Shown in pieces: positions 1-9,122 of a stretch of DNA of 64,000 bases (position 1 is the stretch's first letter; each line of letters opens with the position of its first letter). The stretch is from RHKX01 sp963784885 (GTDB lineage: Bacteria > Actinomycetota > Thermoleophilia > Solirubrobacterales > 70-9), in NCBI GenBank assembly GCA_963784885.1, contig CAWATA010000005.1:62001-126000 (forward strand). The letters are read 5' to 3'. The position numbers and the translations under genes are program-made. Below the pieces are notes generated by a model. It searched no databases. It was not told the DNA's origin and saw nothing but the letters and a program-made list of their open reading frames with translations.

Positions 1-150
1 TGCCTCGCCGATCGTCACGAAGATTCCGGCCCCGACGACGCTGGCGATCCCGATCGCGGTCAGGCTGAACGGCCCGATCGCAGCGGAATCGAGGCGCTTG
101 CGATCGATCTTGGCCTGGGCGACGACTGCGTCGATATTGCCCGCGGCCAT
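1..150 (-). CDS. APC-family amino acid permease, N-terminal fragment (cut by window edge)
   Basis: The first 50 codons of a minus-strand gene that runs off the left edge. From an ATG at 148-150 the frame is open to base 1. It encodes a charged cytoplasmic start (about 25 residues) and then a first membrane segment containing the glycine-rich signature SVVGAGIF. In the amino acid-polyamine-organocation superfamily this is the unwound part of TM1 that holds the substrate carboxylate. Full-length members are 12-14 TM transporters of the cytoplasmic membrane. It is divergent from the lysyl-tRNA synthetase gene with 48 bp between the starts. The substrate cannot be told from this fragment. Confidence 0.75.
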   Translation of the reverse strand, partial: MAAGNIDAVVAQAKIDRKRLDSAAIGPFSLTAIGIASVVGAGIFVTIGEA

Positions 151-198
151 TTCGGAATCCTGTCAGAGTGCGGCCCCGGAAAAGGACGGGAGCGAGCA

Positions 199-3100
199 TT
201 GGCCACCGACGAGGAGAAGCAGGAGGCGACCGCCGGTGAGGGCGAGGGTTCGCGCTTCCTCCAGGAGGAGCGAGCCCATCGGCTGGCCAAGCTCGATGCG
301 CTGCGCGAGCGGGGCGTCGAGCCCTACCCGGTCCGCTACGACCGCGACCACACGACCGCCGAGATCCGCGATCGCTTCGCCGACCTCGGCCCCGGCGCCG
401 ACTCCGGCGAGCGCGTGAAGGTCGCAGGGCGGGTGATCGCCCTGCGGCGCCACGGCGGGCTCGACTTCATCGACCTCCGCGACGAGACCGGGAAGATCCA
501 GCTGATCGCCACACGCGACGAGCTCGGTGAGGAGGCGCTGCACGACCTCAACGCCCTCGACCTCGGCGACTGGATCGGGACCGAAGGCATCGTCGCCACG
601 AGTCGTCGCGGCGAGCTGTCGATCAAGATCGAACGCTTCGCGCTGCTCTCGAAGGCGCTCCGCCCGCTGCCCGACATGCGCCACGGGCTGACCGACCCCG
701 AGGCGCGCTACCGGCGCCGCTACCTCGACCTGATCGTCGACGACGACTCGCGGGAGATCTTCGAGAAGCGCTCGACGGTGATCGACGCGACCCGCCGGGT
801 CCTCCTCGACCGCGGCTTCCGCGAGGTCGAGACCCCGGTCCTGCTCAGCCAGGCGGGCGGCGCGGCGGCGCGGCCCTTCATCACCCACCACAACGCACTC
901 GACATCGACATGTTCCTGCGGATCGCGCTCGAGCTGCCCCTGAAGCGGCTGATCGTGGGCGGCATGAACCGCGTCTTCGAGGTCAGCCGGGTCTTCCGCA
1001 ACGAGGGCCTCGACACCCGTCACAACCCGGAGTTCACGATGCTCGAGGCCTACCAGGCCTTCGGCGACTACCACGACATGATGGAGCTGACGGAGGCGAT
1101 CATCGAGGCGTCATGCATGGCCGCGAACGGGACGACGATGATCGACGTCGACGGCCGCGCAGTCGACATGAAGCCGCCCTACCGGCGGGCGACGATGGCC
1201 GATCTGATCGAGGAGAACGCCGGGGTGAAGATGCATCCGTCGATGCCGATCGAAGAGGCGCGCGAGATCGCCGATCGCTTCGGCGTCGAGTGGCTCGACG
1301 TCTGGGGCGCCGGCAAGATCATGGCCGAGGTCTACGACGAGACCTGCGAGGCGAAGCTGATCGAGCCGACCTTCGTGATGGACCATCCCCGCGAGGTCTC
1401 CCCGCTCGCCCGCGCCCACCGCGACGACCCGATGCTGACCGAGCGCTTCGAGCTCGTCGTCGCCGCTCGCGAGCTCGCCAACGCCTACTCCGAGCTCAAC
1501 GACCCGGTCGACCAGGCGCAGCGCTTCCAGTCGGAGGCGAACCTTCAGGCGGGCGGCGACGAGGAGGCCGAACCGGTCGACGACGACTACGTGGAAGCGC
1601 TCGAGTACGGCCTCCCGCCGACCGGTGGCCTCGGCATCGGGATGGACCGGCTGGTGATGCTCGTGACCGGCGTCGACACGATCCGCGACGTCATCCTCTT
1701 CCCGACGCTCCGGCCCGAGGAGGGCCGCGACTCGGGCCCGAAGGCGAAGGCGCTCGAACTCGACGTGGGCGAGGCCGCCGCCGAGCCGCCGCCCCCGCCG
1801 ATCCAAACCCCGACCCGCTGGAGCAAGCCGCGCGGCCGCTCGCGCGCGACCCGGGTGCTGGCGTGGCTGACCGCGCTGCTCGGCCTCGCGTCGCTTCTGC
1901 CGACGCTGCCGTGGGTCCACGTCTCGCTCGGGATCGGCGATCTGCTCGGCCGGACCGACCGCTCGTATCTGTTCATCGTCTCGGCCGTCCTCGGAATCGG
2001 CCTGATCACGGTCTCGCTCCAACTCGCCCGCGGCAAGCGCCGGGCGTGGGCGATCGCCATGTTCCTCTTCGCCGCCGCAGCCCTGATCCACCTGGTCAAG
2101 GGCCCGGACCCGATCGCGGCGCTGCTCGACATCGGCATGCTCGTCGCCCTCGCCTCCTACCGGACCGAGTTCCGCGCCCACGGCGACGCGAGCTCGTTGC
2201 GGCAGGCGGTCCTCTTCGTCCCCTTCTACCTGCTCGTCGTCGGCATCTTCGGGTTCGTCTCGCTGCTGACCCAGCGTGACTTCGTGACGCCGGACCTGTC
2301 GTTCGGGGGGATGGTCGAGGCGACATACGGCGGACTGCTCGGGTTCGACGGGCCGTACGAGTTCCAGCACCATCTGTTCGCCGACTTCTTCGGCGATGCG
2401 CTGCTCGTCCTCGGGATCGTCGGCCTGCTGACGTTCCTGTTCCTCGTCTTCCGTCCCCTGGTTCGCGGCCGGGCGCCCGAGGAGGAGGCTCGCGAGCGGG
2501 CCCGCCGGATCGTCCGCGCCGACGGTTCCGACACGCTCGCCTACTTCGCCCTGCGCCGCGACAAGAGCTACTTCTTCTCCGCCGACGGGCGCTCGCTGGT
2601 CGCCTATGCCTACGTCCGCGGCTACGCCATGGTCGCCGCCGACCCGATCGGGCCGCCCGAGGACCGGGGCGAGGTCCTCGACGAGTTCCTCGCCTACTGC
2701 GCCGAGCAGGGCTGGAAAGCCGCATTCCTGGCGGTCCGCGAGGACGCCACCCCGATCTATCGCGAACGCGGGCTGCACTCGCTCTACCTCGGCGACGAGG
2801 CGATCCTCCACTGCCGCGACTTCAGCCTCGACGGCGGCGCCATGAAGGCGGTCCGCTCGGCCGTCAACCGGGTCGGCAAGGATCACGGCTTCGAGCTGAT
2901 CAAGGAGTCCGAGGCCTCGGCCGACCTCGTGGCCGAGCTCAACGAGATCAGCGAGGAGTGGCGCGCAGGCGCCGAGGAGCGCGGCTTCACGATGGAGCTG
3001 GGCCAGGACGTCGAGGGCAAAGAGGACGACTTCGTGATCGCCGTGGCCCGCGAGTCCGGCGGCGAGGGCCGAGTTGCGGGATTCCTCCGGTTCGTGCCCT

Positions 3101-3546
3101 GCTACGGCCCCGAACCCGGCTACTCGCTCGATCTGATGCGCCGCCGCCCCGGTTCCGCCAACGGCCTGACCGAGTACCTGATCGCCAACGCCGCGCTCAG
3201 CCTCGGCGCCAGCGGCATCGAGCGACTGTCGCTGAACTTCGCCGCCTGGGGCCGGTTGCTGGACGAGTCCGAGGGGATGGGGATCGGCGGTCGGATCCAG
3301 CGCCGCGTGGCCAAGGGCCTCGACCCGTTCTTCCAGATCCAGTCGCTGCGCGACTTCAACGCCAAGTTCGATCCCGAGTGGCTGCCGCGCTCGATCGTGA
3401 TCGAGGACCCCGGCGATCTCCTCAAGGTGGCCATCCTCTACGCCTCGATCGAGGGCTTCCTCGAGGTCCCGCTGGTCGGGCGCTTCCTCGTCCCGCCGGT
3501 CCGCAGGGCCGAGAGCGGCATCGCCACCGCCGACGCGCAGCCCTAG
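199..3546 (+). CDS. lysS: Lysyl-tRNA synthetase fused to C-terminal MprF-like lysyl-phosphatidylglycerol synthase
   Basis: A 1115-residue bifunctional protein. Residues about 1-510 are a class II lysyl-tRNA synthetase: OB-fold anticodon domain, motif 1 (GFREVETPV, about 205), motif 2 (FRNEGLDTRHNPEF, about 265) and motif 3 (GLGIGMDRL, about 478). A proline-rich linker (about 525-535) leads into six likely membrane segments (about 550-755), then a DUF2156-type GNAT-like domain (about 770-1090) as in the aminoacyl-phosphatidylglycerol transferase MprF. The inferred role is charging tRNA-Lys and passing lysine to phosphatidylglycerol, which makes the membrane less anionic. M. tuberculosis LysX has the same parts in the opposite order (membrane half first). 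The start is TTG, chosen because GGACGGGAG lies just upstream and the N-terminus matches LysRS length. Whether this is the only LysRS of the cell cannot be seen. Confidence 0.9.
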   Translation: MATDEEKQEATAGEGEGSRFLQEERAHRLAKLDALRERGVEPYPVRYDRDHTTAEIRDRFADLGPGADSGERVKVAGRVIALRRHGGLDFIDLRDETGKIQLIATRDELGEEALHDLNALDLGDWIGTEGIVATSRRGELSIKIERFALLSKALRPLPDMRHGLTDPEARYRRRYLDLIVDDDSREIFEKRSTVIDATRRVLLDRGFREVETPVLLSQAGGAAARPFITHHNALDIDMFLRIALELPLKRLIVGGMNRVFEVSRVFRNEGLDTRHNPEFTMLEAYQAFGDYHDMMELTEAIIEASCMAANGTTMIDVDGRAVDMKPPYRRATMADLIEENAGVKMHPSMPIEEAREIADRFGVEWLDVWGAGKIMAEVYDETCEAKLIEPTFVMDHPREVSPLARAHRDDPMLTERFELVVAARELANAYSELNDPVDQAQRFQSEANLQAGGDEEAEPVDDDYVEALEYGLPPTGGLGIGMDRLVMLVTGVDTIRDVILFPTLRPEEGRDSGPKAKALELDVGEAAAEPPPPPIQTPTRWSKPRGRSRATRVLAWLTALLGLASLLPTLPWVHVSLGIGDLLGRTDRSYLFIVSAVLGIGLITVSLQLARGKRRAWAIAMFLFAAAALIHLVKGPDPIAALLDIGMLVALASYRTEFRAHGDASSLRQAVLFVPFYLLVVGIFGFVSLLTQRDFVTPDLSFGGMVEATYGGLLGFDGPYEFQHHLFADFFGDALLVLGIVGLLTFLFLVFRPLVRGRAPEEEARERARRIVRADGSDTLAYFALRRDKSYFFSADGRSLVAYAYVRGYAMVAADPIGPPEDRGEVLDEFLAYCAEQGWKAAFLAVREDATPIYRERGLHSLYLGDEAILHCRDFSLDGGAMKAVRSAVNRVGKDHGFELIKESEASADLVAELNEISEEWRAGAEERGFTMELGQDVEGKEDDFVIAVARESGGEGRVAGFLRFVPCYGPEPGYSLDLMRRRPGSANGLTEYLIANAALSLGASGIERLSLNFAAWGRLLDESEGMGIGGRIQRRVAKGLDPFFQIQSLRDFNAKFDPEWLPRSIVIEDPGDLLKVAILYASIEGFLEVPLVGRFLVPPVRRAESGIATADAQP

Positions 3547-3641
3547 CCGCCGGCGCATGCGGAATCGCTGCTGACTTAGACTCAACAACGGAGAGTCGCT
3601 GAAGAGCGGGGACACCGCATCCACGGGAGGTCGGGAGTGTT

Positions 3642-5138
3642 GTGCAAGTCGTGAAGGTCCTTTCGCTGATCGCCACACTCGCTGCGACCGGATGCCTCGC
3701 CGCGCCCGCGGGCGCGGCCCAGATAACCGACACCGGCACCCCCTCGATCCCCGAGTACCAGGGATCACCGGCGGCGAAGAACCCGGTGAAGAATCCGACG
3801 AGGGCGGCCCAGAACCCGTTCATGGCGCCGAACCCGAGCTCGAACATCCACAACGACACGTGGATGACCGACGCCTACAACCGCAGGGGGCCGCTCGGCG
3901 ATTCGCCGGTCACCGACAGCTATGCCTACCCCTCCTCGCTGTGTGGGTCGATCACGTTCGACCCGCAGGGCCGGATCCTCACGAGCTGCCCTTCGATCCC
4001 TTTCCCGACGCAGATCAGGCTCGTCGACCCGGACACGCTGGCTCCGATCGACACGCTCGACATGCCGACGGCGCCGAACCCGCCGAACACCCCCGCCTAC
4101 CAGAACTTCACGGGCGGCGGCTACTTCTTCGTCGACGACAAGGGCAAGATCTGGGCGGCCACGAAGACCGACCACATCTACCGGATCGGCTTCGGCGGCG
4201 ATGGCGACACGCTGACGGTCGAGCGCGACTACGACCTCACCGGGGTCCTCGACGCCGACACCGAGCGGATCACATCCGCCCTACCCGACTACGACGGCCG
4301 GATCTGGTTCGTCTCGAAGGCGAGCGCCAAGATCGGGACCCTCGATCGCAAGACCGGCGACCTGAAGATCATCCAGCTCGACGACGGCGAGCAGATCGAG
4401 AACTCCTTCTCCGTCGCCTCCGGCGGCGTCTACATCGTCTCCAACAAGCGGATGTACAAGCTTCGCGCCAACGAGAACGACAAGCCGAAGATCCTCTGGC
4501 AGCAGCGCTACCCGAACTCGGGGATCGTCAAGCCGAGCCAGGTCGACGCCGGCTCGGGGACGACGCCGACGAACCTCGAGGGTGGCTATGTCGCAATCAC
4601 CGACAACGCCGACCCGATGAAGGTCGTCGTCTACCGGACCAAGACCAACCTGAAGAAGAACGAGCACCGTGCCGTCTGCAAGGTGCCCGTGTTCGAGCAG
4701 GGCGCCAGCGCCACGGAGAACTCGCTGATCGGCACGAAGCGGAGCCTGATCGTCGAGAACAACTACGGCTACCAGGACCCGTTCGGACCGAACACCGGCG
4801 CGGTGACCGAGGCCGGCTTCGCCCGGGTCGACATCAATCGGAACGGCAAGGGCTGCACGAAGAAGTGGACGAACACCGAGGTTCGGGCTCCCACCGCCGT
4901 CCCGAAGATGTCCACGAAGACGGGGTTGATCTACACCTACGCGCGCCCTGAGGACCCGGCCAACCAGGGCTACTTCTGGACCGCGATCGACTACCGGACC
5001 GGTGCGACGGCCTGGGCTCAGTACGCGGGCTCCGGGTTGCTGTTCAACAACAACTACGCGGGACTGGCGCTCGGACCCGACGGCACCGCCTACCTCGGCG
5101 TGATCGGCGGGATCATCGCCCTCCGCGACGGGAGCTGA
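3642..5138 (+). CDS. Secreted beta-propeller-like protein of unknown function
   Basis: About 498 residues. An N-terminal signal peptide (hydrophobic stretch LSLIATLAATGCLAAPAGA, cleavage near residue 25) is followed by repeated blocks of the type G-x-I-W-x-x-x-K and Y-V-S-N-K, spaced as in SMP-30/NHL or WD-like propeller blades. There is no recognisable catalytic motif. The start is uncertain: GTG 3642 or GTG 3651; the latter gives a shorter, more typical n-region (MKVLSL). It ends 3 bp before a DUF1254 gene and heads a three-gene cluster in the same direction, so it is probably co-transcribed with the two DUF1254/DUF1214 proteins. A periplasmic or extracellular scaffold or sensor role is only a guess. 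Confidence 0.7.
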   Translation: MQVVKVLSLIATLAATGCLAAPAGAAQITDTGTPSIPEYQGSPAAKNPVKNPTRAAQNPFMAPNPSSNIHNDTWMTDAYNRRGPLGDSPVTDSYAYPSSLCGSITFDPQGRILTSCPSIPFPTQIRLVDPDTLAPIDTLDMPTAPNPPNTPAYQNFTGGGYFFVDDKGKIWAATKTDHIYRIGFGGDGDTLTVERDYDLTGVLDADTERITSALPDYDGRIWFVSKASAKIGTLDRKTGDLKIIQLDDGEQIENSFSVASGGVYIVSNKRMYKLRANENDKPKILWQQRYPNSGIVKPSQVDAGSGTTPTNLEGGYVAITDNADPMKVVVYRTKTNLKKNEHRAVCKVPVFEQGASATENSLIGTKRSLIVENNYGYQDPFGPNTGAVTEAGFARVDINRNGKGCTKKWTNTEVRAPTAVPKMSTKTGLIYTYARPEDPANQGYFWTAIDYRTGATAWAQYAGSGLLFNNNYAGLALGPDGTAYLGVIGGIIALRDGS

Positions 5139-5141
5139 GCG

Positions 5142-6551
5142 ATGCGGACGCGCACCGCGGCGGCCGTCACGGGGCTCTTTGCGGCCCTGGCGGTCGCCGC
5201 ATGCTGGGGGGCGACCGCGAGCGCGGGAACCCCGGCGATCACTCCGCAGCAGGCCGAGGAGCTCGGCGCCGAGGCCTACCGTTACGGTCTGCCCCTGCTC
5301 GAGTTCATGCGCGTCCGCAAGGAGCAGACGAGCGTCGCCTGCCCCGACGGGCAGGGCAGCTCGCCGGTCAACTCGTTCTCCAACGCCAGACACTTCCCCG
5401 ACCCCGACGACGACACCGTCGTCGCCCCCAACACCGACACCCTGTACTCGATCGCCCATCTCGACCTCAGCCACGGACCGATCGTGCTCAGCCACCCGCG
5501 GATGGGCAAGCGGTACTTCAGCTTCCAGCTGCTCGATCCGTACACCAACGTCATCGACTTCGTCGGGAGCCGCACGACCGGCTCGCAGGCCGGGCGCTTC
5601 GCGATCTCGTGGACCGGCAAGCCCGCGAAGACGAAGCCCGGCATGCCGGTGATCAAGTCGAAGTACCGGCGGGTCTGGGTGATCGGCCGGACCCTTGCCA
5701 CCGATCGCGACGATCAGCGCCAGGCCTACGCGAAGATGAAGCGGTACGGCCTCTCCCGGCTCGGCCGCGACCCGAAGTCGTTTCCGAAGGACTGCGATCC
5801 CGGCACACCCGGTGAGTACCCGACCCCGACCGACGGCAGGGCTTTCATCGGCGAGCTCAACCGCAGGCTCGCCGCGAACCCACCGCCGAGACGCGACGAC
5901 CCCCTGCTCGCAGAGCTGGCGCCGCTCGGCGTCGGACCCGGCCTGCGCCCGGAGGACGCAGGCCTCGACCCCGCCGTCCTCGCCGCCCTCTACGACGGCG
6001 TCGGCGCCGAGGCCGTGTCGTTTCCGACGACCGCACGGATCAAGGCGCTGCAGGAGTCGATTGCCGGGGGAGGATGGCTGCTGCCGGCGAGCAACATCGG
6101 CAGATACGGGACCGACTACGACTTCCGGGCGCAGGTCGCGGTGATCGGGCTCGGCGCGAACACTCCCGGCGAGGCGATCTACCCGACCGGCCTGACCGAC
6201 TCGACCGGGGCACTGCTGAACGGCGCCGACGACTACTCCCTGACGTTCGCCCCCGGCGAGGAGCCGCCCGCCAGGTACTTCTGGTCGCTGACCGTCTACG
6301 ACAGCAACGGATACCTGGCTCCGAACCCGATCGATCGCCACTCGCTCGGGCCGAGCCACCCGCCGCTCGTGAAACGCCCGGACGGGTCGATCGTCGTGGC
6401 GCTGCAATCGCACGAGCCCGCCGCCGGCGATGTCAACTGGCTGCCGACGCCGACCGCGGGGTTCCGGCTCAACCTCCGCCTCTACGGCCCGAGCAAGGCC
6501 GCAAGGCGCGGGGACTGGCGGCCGCCGCCGGTCGTGAAGGTAAGTCCGTGA
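5142..6551 (+). CDS. Exported DUF1254/DUF1214 protein, copy 1
   Basis: 469 residues with an N-terminal signal sequence (ending near ATASAG). The N-terminal half carries DUF1254 features: an aromatic YRYGLPLLEF region, and the NTDTLYSIAHLDL block where many members have D-T-L-Y-S. The C-terminal quarter is DUF1214, with YFWSLTVYDSNGYL, NPIDRHSLG and the near-terminal LRLYGPS motif. The function of this family is not established; members are exported and often occur as tandem paralogues. It follows the propeller-like gene by 3 bp and overlaps the next paralogue by 4 bp (GTGA), so translation is coupled. It is clearly related to the next gene along its full length (shared DDPLL, GVGPGL and DAGL motifs), consistent with tandem duplication. 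Confidence 0.85.
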   Translation: MRTRTAAAVTGLFAALAVAACWGATASAGTPAITPQQAEELGAEAYRYGLPLLEFMRVRKEQTSVACPDGQGSSPVNSFSNARHFPDPDDDTVVAPNTDTLYSIAHLDLSHGPIVLSHPRMGKRYFSFQLLDPYTNVIDFVGSRTTGSQAGRFAISWTGKPAKTKPGMPVIKSKYRRVWVIGRTLATDRDDQRQAYAKMKRYGLSRLGRDPKSFPKDCDPGTPGEYPTPTDGRAFIGELNRRLAANPPPRRDDPLLAELAPLGVGPGLRPEDAGLDPAVLAALYDGVGAEAVSFPTTARIKALQESIAGGGWLLPASNIGRYGTDYDFRAQVAVIGLGANTPGEAIYPTGLTDSTGALLNGADDYSLTFAPGEEPPARYFWSLTVYDSNGYLAPNPIDRHSLGPSHPPLVKRPDGSIVVALQSHEPAAGDVNWLPTPTAGFRLNLRLYGPSKAARRGDWRPPPVVKVSP

Positions 6552-7972
6552 GCGCTGCGGTCCGTCTCCCGCGGATTGTCCGTGCGGCCGCCCTGGTCGG
6601 CCTGCTGGTCGCATGCGCGGCCCCGGCGAGCGCCCAGGCCGGCGAGCCGACGCCGGCGCAGGCGGCGGACCTGGGCAGGCAGGCGTACGACTACGGCTTC
6701 CCGCTGCTCGACCTGCTGCGGATCCGCCACGAGATGACGAGCGTGCCGTGTCCCGACGACCGCGGCAACGCCCCGATCAACCACTTCGCGAACGCGAGCA
6801 GCTTCGCGACGCCGGACGACCGGACCGTGGTCGCTCCGAACACCGACACCCTCTACTCGCTCGCGCAGATCGACCTGAAGAAGGGCCCGATCATCCTCCG
6901 CCATCCGAAAATGGGGGGCCGCTTCTTCGACTTCGAGCTCGTCGATCCGTGGACGAACGTGATCGGCTACGTCGGGACTCGGACGACGGGCACCGACGCC
7001 GGGCGGTTCGTGATCAGCTGGAATGGCCGCAGGCAGTCCGGCAAGGTGAAGAAGCTGGGGCTGCCGGTGATCAAGTCGAAATACCGCCGGGTCTGGGTGA
7101 TCGGCCGGACGCTGGCCGGCGACGAGGCCGATCAAGCGAAGGCCTTCGCCGTCATGAAGCGCTACAAGCTCACGAAGCTGAACGGCGAGAGGTACAAGCT
7201 CCCCTCCGACTGCCACCGCGGCAAGGGCGAGCCCTCGAAGTACCCGACCCCGACGGCGGGGCCCGAGTTCATAAGTCAGCTCAACCGGGCGATGGTCAAC
7301 AACCCGGCCCCGAAGCGCGACGACCCGCTGCTCGAGCAGCTCGCGCCGCTCGGGATCGGGCCCGGCCTCTCCCCCGAGGATGCGGGCCTCTCACAGGAGG
7401 TGCTCGACGCGCTCTACGACGGCGTCAGCGCCGAGGCCGCGGCACTGCCGCTGACGTCCCGCGTCGGCTTCCTGCAGGAGTCGATCGCCAACAAGGGCTG
7501 GGTCTTCGCCGACTCCGACATCGGCGACTTCGGCACCGACTACCTGCTGCGGGCGAAGATCGCGATCGTCGGGATCGGCGCCAACACCCCCGAGGAGGCC
7601 GTCTACCCGGCGGCGCTCGCGGACTCCGAGGGCGTCCTCCTCGACGGCGCCAACGACTACGAGATGGTATTCCCGGCCGAGGACCTGCCGCCCGCAAAGT
7701 ACTTCTGGTCGCTGACCATGTACGACTTCGACGGCTACCTCGTTGCCAACCCGATCGATCGCTACTCGCTCGGGCCGAGCCACCCACCGCTGATCGAACG
7801 CCCGGACGGCTCGATCGTCGTCGCGATCTCCCGGGACGATCCGGGGGGCACCGACGTCAACTGGCTGCCCGCACCGGCCGGGGCGTTCCGCCTGAACATG
7901 CGCCTGTACGGACCGAGCAAGCGGGTGCTGAACGGCAACTGGACGCCGCCGCCGGTGGTCAAGCAGCCCTGA
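6548..7972 (+). CDS. Exported DUF1254/DUF1214 protein, copy 2
   Basis: 474 residues. The GTG at 6548 is chosen because it overlaps the upstream stop by 4 bp and immediately gives a signal peptide (R-rich start, ALVGLLVACAAPASAQA). The reading frame is open far upstream, but that part is antisense-like and shadows copy 1. Architecture is as in copy 1: DUF1254 with NTDTLYSLAQIDL, a middle KSKYRRVWVIGRTLA block nearly identical to copy 1, and DUF1214 with YFWSLTMYDFDGYL and NPIDRYSLGPSHPPL. Function unknown. The two proteins may form a hetero-oligomer or act on related substrates; nothing in the sequence decides this. It carries no lipobox, so a soluble exported protein is likely. Confidence 0.85.
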   Translation: MSAAVRLPRIVRAAALVGLLVACAAPASAQAGEPTPAQAADLGRQAYDYGFPLLDLLRIRHEMTSVPCPDDRGNAPINHFANASSFATPDDRTVVAPNTDTLYSLAQIDLKKGPIILRHPKMGGRFFDFELVDPWTNVIGYVGTRTTGTDAGRFVISWNGRRQSGKVKKLGLPVIKSKYRRVWVIGRTLAGDEADQAKAFAVMKRYKLTKLNGERYKLPSDCHRGKGEPSKYPTPTAGPEFISQLNRAMVNNPAPKRDDPLLEQLAPLGIGPGLSPEDAGLSQEVLDALYDGVSAEAAALPLTSRVGFLQESIANKGWVFADSDIGDFGTDYLLRAKIAIVGIGANTPEEAVYPAALADSEGVLLDGANDYEMVFPAEDLPPAKYFWSLTMYDFDGYLVANPIDRYSLGPSHPPLIERPDGSIVVAISRDDPGGTDVNWLPAPAGAFRLNMRLYGPSKRVLNGNWTPPPVVKQP

Positions 7973-8043
7973 GCCGGCCGGCCCGCCGATGGCCCGAACC
8001 CGGGGCCGCCCGTCGCGCCCCGCGATCGGATACAAACCCCGCG

Positions 8044-8292
8044 ATGGATAAGCGCAACCTCCGGGTCGTCCTGCAGATGGATCGCCACCGCATCGTCGGT
8101 GAGCTGACCCTCCCCAACGAGGGCTACCGCAGCCGCCTCTCCGATTACCTGAACCAGAGCGACCTCGACTTCGTGGCCCTCACGAACGCAACGATCATCG
8201 AACACCTCGACTCGGGGGCAACCGACGCGACCGAGCATGAGTTCATCGCCGTCGGCACCGGTCACATCCTCCTCGCCTACCCCGACGAGTAG
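8044..8292 (+). CDS. Small conserved protein (82 aa), function unknown
   Basis: 82 residues, no signal peptide or membrane segment. The sequence alternates short strands (RVVLQMDRHRIVGEL, DFVALTNATIIEHL, EFIAVGTGHILLAYP), so an all-beta fold is likely. It resembles small proteins with a H-x-I-x-G-E-L start and L-S-D-x-L-N centre that I associate with a DUF (possibly DUF6812; from memory, unsure). No Shine-Dalgarno is visible. A TACAAA hexamer ends 7 nt before the ATG, so a leaderless transcript is likely and the gene probably has its own promoter after the DUF1254 pair. It is convergent with the downstream dehydrogenase. Confidence 0.65.
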   Translation: MDKRNLRVVLQMDRHRIVGELTLPNEGYRSRLSDYLNQSDLDFVALTNATIIEHLDSGATDATEHEFIAVGTGHILLAYPDE

Positions 8293-8328
8293 GAGCAGCG
8301 GCGCTGCCGGGAATGCCGGGACTTCCCG

Positions 8329-9096
8329 CTACTTCGGCGGCATCCGGATCGCGCCGTCGAGCCTGATCGTCTCGCCGTTGAGCATCGGGTTGGCGGCGAT
8401 CGCAGCGACCAGATCGGCGAACTCACCCGGGCGACCGAGCCGGCTCGGAAAGGGGATCGACTCGCCCAGCGCCTGCCGCGCGGGCTCGGGCAGGGCGGCG
8501 AGAAGGGGCGTGTCGAACAGGCCCGGCGCGATCGCCATGACCCTGATCCCGCGGCTTGCCAGGTCGCGGGCGGCGGGCAGCGTCATACCGACGATGCCGG
8601 CCTTCGAAGCCGAGTAGGCGATCTGCCCGATCTGGCCGTCGAAGGCGGCGACCGAGGCGGTGCTGACGAAGAGGCCGCGCTCGCCCTCGTCGTCGGGGTC
8701 GTTCGCGTTCATCTGAGTCGTCGACAGCCGCAACAGGTTGAACATGCCGACGAGGTTGACCTCGACGACGTTCTTGAACAGGTCGAGCGGGTGCGGACCC
8801 TGCTTTCCGGTGACCCGCTGGGCCCAGCCGATGCCGGCGCAACCGACCGCGATCCGAAGGCCACGGGGCGCCGCGGAGGCGAACGTGACGGCGGCCTCGA
8901 CGGCGTCGGCGTCGGTCACGTTCACCTCGTGGAAGCTCGCCCGATCGCCGAGCTCGGCCGCGAGCGCCTCGCCCTTGTCGCGGTTCAGGTCCGCGATCAC
9001 GACATGGGCGCCGCCGCCGTGGAGGCGCCGGACGGTGGCCTCGCCGAGGCCCGAGGCCCCGCCGCTTACGAGTGCGCCGGCTGAGTCGATCTGCAT
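8329..9096 (-). CDS. Short-chain dehydrogenase, 3-hydroxyacyl-CoA dehydrogenase type-2-like
   Basis: 255 residues, a classical SDR. The cofactor loop GGASGLG lies at residues 12-18, and the D-L-N after strand 2 suggests NAD(H) preference. The active-site Tyr and Lys are in YSASKAG (about 160-165), with the catalytic Ser in the preceding STASVAAF segment. The N-terminal sequence (SGGASGLGEATVRRLH) and the insert before the active site match HSD17B10-type 3-hydroxyacyl-CoA dehydrogenases, which oxidise short or branched 3-hydroxyacyl-CoA in fatty acid or isoleucine breakdown. A TAGGCT hexamer ends 6 nt upstream of the ATG, so the mRNA is probably leaderless. No beta-oxidation genes lie beside it, so the substrate remains open. 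Confidence 0.8.
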   Translation of the reverse strand: MQIDSAGALVSGGASGLGEATVRRLHGGGAHVVIADLNRDKGEALAAELGDRASFHEVNVTDADAVEAAVTFASAAPRGLRIAVGCAGIGWAQRVTGKQGPHPLDLFKNVVEVNLVGMFNLLRLSTTQMNANDPDDEGERGLFVSTASVAAFDGQIGQIAYSASKAGIVGMTLPAARDLASRGIRVMAIAPGLFDTPLLAALPEPARQALGESIPFPSRLGRPGEFADLVAAIAANPMLNGETIRLDGAIRMPPK

Positions 9097-9122
9097 CGAC
9101 TCAGCCTATGCGCTCCCGCGAT

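Noticed and set aside
4281..6614. 777-codon minus-strand frame over the propeller and first DUF1254 gene
   Set aside because: Antisense shadow; composition R/G/V-rich, no motif, and it would cross two well-supported genes.
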